Shown here: positions 5,522-6,179 of the stretch, in pieces
Layout of the letters: each line of letters starts with the position of its first letter
How positions within the stretch are numbered: the stretch's first letter is position 1
NCBI GenBank assembly: GCA_927911515.1
Contig: CAKMQH010000009.1
Location: 1 to 6,179, forward strand
Reading direction: 5' to 3'
Source of the DNA: an uncultured Neisseria sp.
GTDB taxonomy: Bacteria; Pseudomonadota; Gammaproteobacteria; Burkholderiales; Neisseriaceae
DNA: 6,179 nt
Made by a program: the position numbers and the translations under genes
The notes under the pieces: model-generated
Databases searched by the model: none
Seen by the model: the letters and a program-made list of their open reading frames with translations, nothing else
What the model was told of the DNA's origin: nothing

Positions 5522-5692
5522 ATGGCACAATACATGTGCGGCCCTTGCGGCTGGATTTACGACGAAGACCTCGGCGACCCCGAACACGGCATCGCCCCCG
5601 GCACCAAATTCGATGATATCCCCGACGATTGGAAATGCCCTGAATGCGGTGTGGGCAAAGAAGACTTTTATCTGCTGGACTTCGTGATATAG
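5522..5692 (+). CDS. Rubredoxin
   Basis: The 56-residue protein starts MAQYMCGPCGWIYDEDLGDP. It has both iron-binding knuckles, CGPCGWIYD and CPECGVGKEDF, giving the four-Cys Fe(SCys)4 site, and the usual middle segment GIAPGTKFDDIPDDWKCPEC. Rubredoxins are small cytoplasmic one-electron carriers serving oxygenases, peroxide or superoxide-reducing systems and other flavoproteins. The length is typical for a single-domain rubredoxin, and no fused reductase is present. AGAAGGA at 5508-5514 lies seven bases before the ATG, a strong ribosome site. The gene follows an acyl-CoA dehydrogenase-like flavoprotein; a direct electron-transfer partnership is plausible but only inferred. It ends at a strong bidirectional DUS terminator, facing a ketosynthase gene on the other strand. 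Confidence 0.96.
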   Translation: MAQYMCGPCGWIYDEDLGDPEHGIAPGTKFDDIPDDWKCPECGVGKEDFYLLDFVI

Positions 5693-5705
5693 CTTTGGAC
5701 ACGCT

Positions 5706-5755
5706 AAAAAGGTCGTCTGAAAACGTTGAGTCAAACGGTTTCAGACGACCTTTTT
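5706..5755. terminator. Bidirectional inverted-DUS terminator between convergent genes
   Basis: AAAAAGGTCGTCTGAAA (5706-5722) is perfectly complementary to 5739-5755, which ends in TTTTT. A further CGTT/AACG stem (5724-5727 with 5734-5737) follows after one mismatch, leaving a six-base loop. The A-run on the left and T-run on the right let it serve both the rubredoxin gene and the opposing ketosynthase gene. Confidence 0.94.
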
Positions 5756-5778
5756 GATTTGTGATAACGCGGCTGCGA

Positions 5779-6179
5779 TCAGGCGTTTTCATCCCGCCAG
5801 CGTTTGAACACCAGCGAAGTATTCACACCGCCAAAAGCGAAATTGTTGCTGACTACATAATCCGTTTCAATTTCGCGACCGCCGCTCAAAATATAGTCCA
5901 CCTTGCCGCAGCGCGGGTCAATGTCGTTCAGATTGACGGTCGGAGCAAACCAGCCGCTGTTCATCATTTCGATGGTAAACCACGCTTCCAGCGCGCCGCA
6001 CGCGCCGAGCGTATGGCCGAGATAGCTTTTTGCGAACTCATGGGAATGAATCCGAACACGGCTTCGGTCGCCAGCGTTTCGGCGATGTCGCCTTTTTCGG
6101 TCGCCGTACCGTGACCGCTGACGTAGCCGACTTTATCAGGCGTAATGCCCGCGTCTTGCAGCGCGAGTTCCATACATTT
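5779..6179 (-). pseudogene. Beta-ketoacyl-ACP synthase, C-terminal part, frameshifted
   Basis: This is the thiolase-fold condensing enzyme family (FabF-like), which joins acyl and malonyl-ACP. The gene enters from the right edge (first codons Lys-Cys-Met). It reads GITPDKVGYVSGHGTATEKG, with the first catalytic His in HGTAT, down to IPMSSQK. At an A5 run on the minus strand (5-T run at 6027-6031) the frame shifts. Adding one A restores SYLGHTLGACGALEAW, carrying the second catalytic His, and leads into EMMNSGWFAPTVNLNDIDP and the family-typical NNFAFGGVNTSLVF ending. As written, the product would end in unrelated residues and lack the second His and the C-terminal core. The DPRCGKVDYI and NTSLVFKR features recall ketosynthases of aryl polyene clusters in proteobacteria, but with only about 130 residues visible this is a weak guess. 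Confidence 0.9.

Noticed and set aside
6027..6031. Phase-variable tract
   Set aside because: Five As is shorter than the homopolymer lengths usually associated with Neisseria phase variation, so it is treated as an ordinary indel unless variation among isolates is shown.

Overview
The window looks like chromosomal DNA of a commensal Neisseria. The strongest clue is the DNA uptake sequence (DUS) AGGTCGTCTGAA. It occurs once inside hemC, once alone beside an IS end, and as inverted pairs forming gene-end hairpins. This spelling, with T where N. meningitidis and N. gonorrhoeae have C, is the dialect described for N. mucosa and close relatives. The YbeY, HemC and CorC proteins also read as Neisseria-like. 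The species assignment is inference.

Layout from left to right. Positions 1-473 are the 3' end of an IS3-family insertion sequence whose transposase carries a 1-nt frameshift; its right terminal repeat ends at about 473. Next, on the minus strand, come ybeY (1870-1355) and corC/ybeX (1353-529), a tightly coupled ribosome-maturation and CBS-domain pair, with the IS sitting just past corC. A 226-base divergent intergenic region (1871-2096) holds two inverted repeats. On the plus strand follow a small lipoprotein (2097-2474), hemC (2521-3330, with an out-of-frame patch and its C-terminal tail continuing to 3456), an AhpD/carboxymuconolactone decarboxylase-like CxxC protein (3649-4197), a divergent acyl-CoA-dehydrogenase-fold flavoprotein (4350-5438) and a 56-residue rubredoxin (5522-5692). 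On the minus strand, entering from the right edge, is the C-terminal part of a beta-ketoacyl-ACP synthase (6179-5779) split by a 1-nt frameshift in an A5 run.

How the genes relate: ybeY-corC is a conserved pair (rRNA processing and a CorC-type accessory protein). hemC is heme biosynthesis. The AhpD-like, flavoprotein and rubredoxin genes are consecutive redox genes, but DUS hairpins separate each from the next, so they may be independent transcription units. Rubredoxin and the ketosynthase converge on a bidirectional DUS terminator.

No clearly new system is visible. The points most worth checking are: three separate single-base lesions (transposase, hemC, ketosynthase), which are either real gene decay or draft-sequence errors; the IS apparently inserted in the loop of a DUS terminator; and the flavoprotein that lacks the usual acyl-CoA dehydrogenase catalytic glutamate and lies next to rubredoxin.
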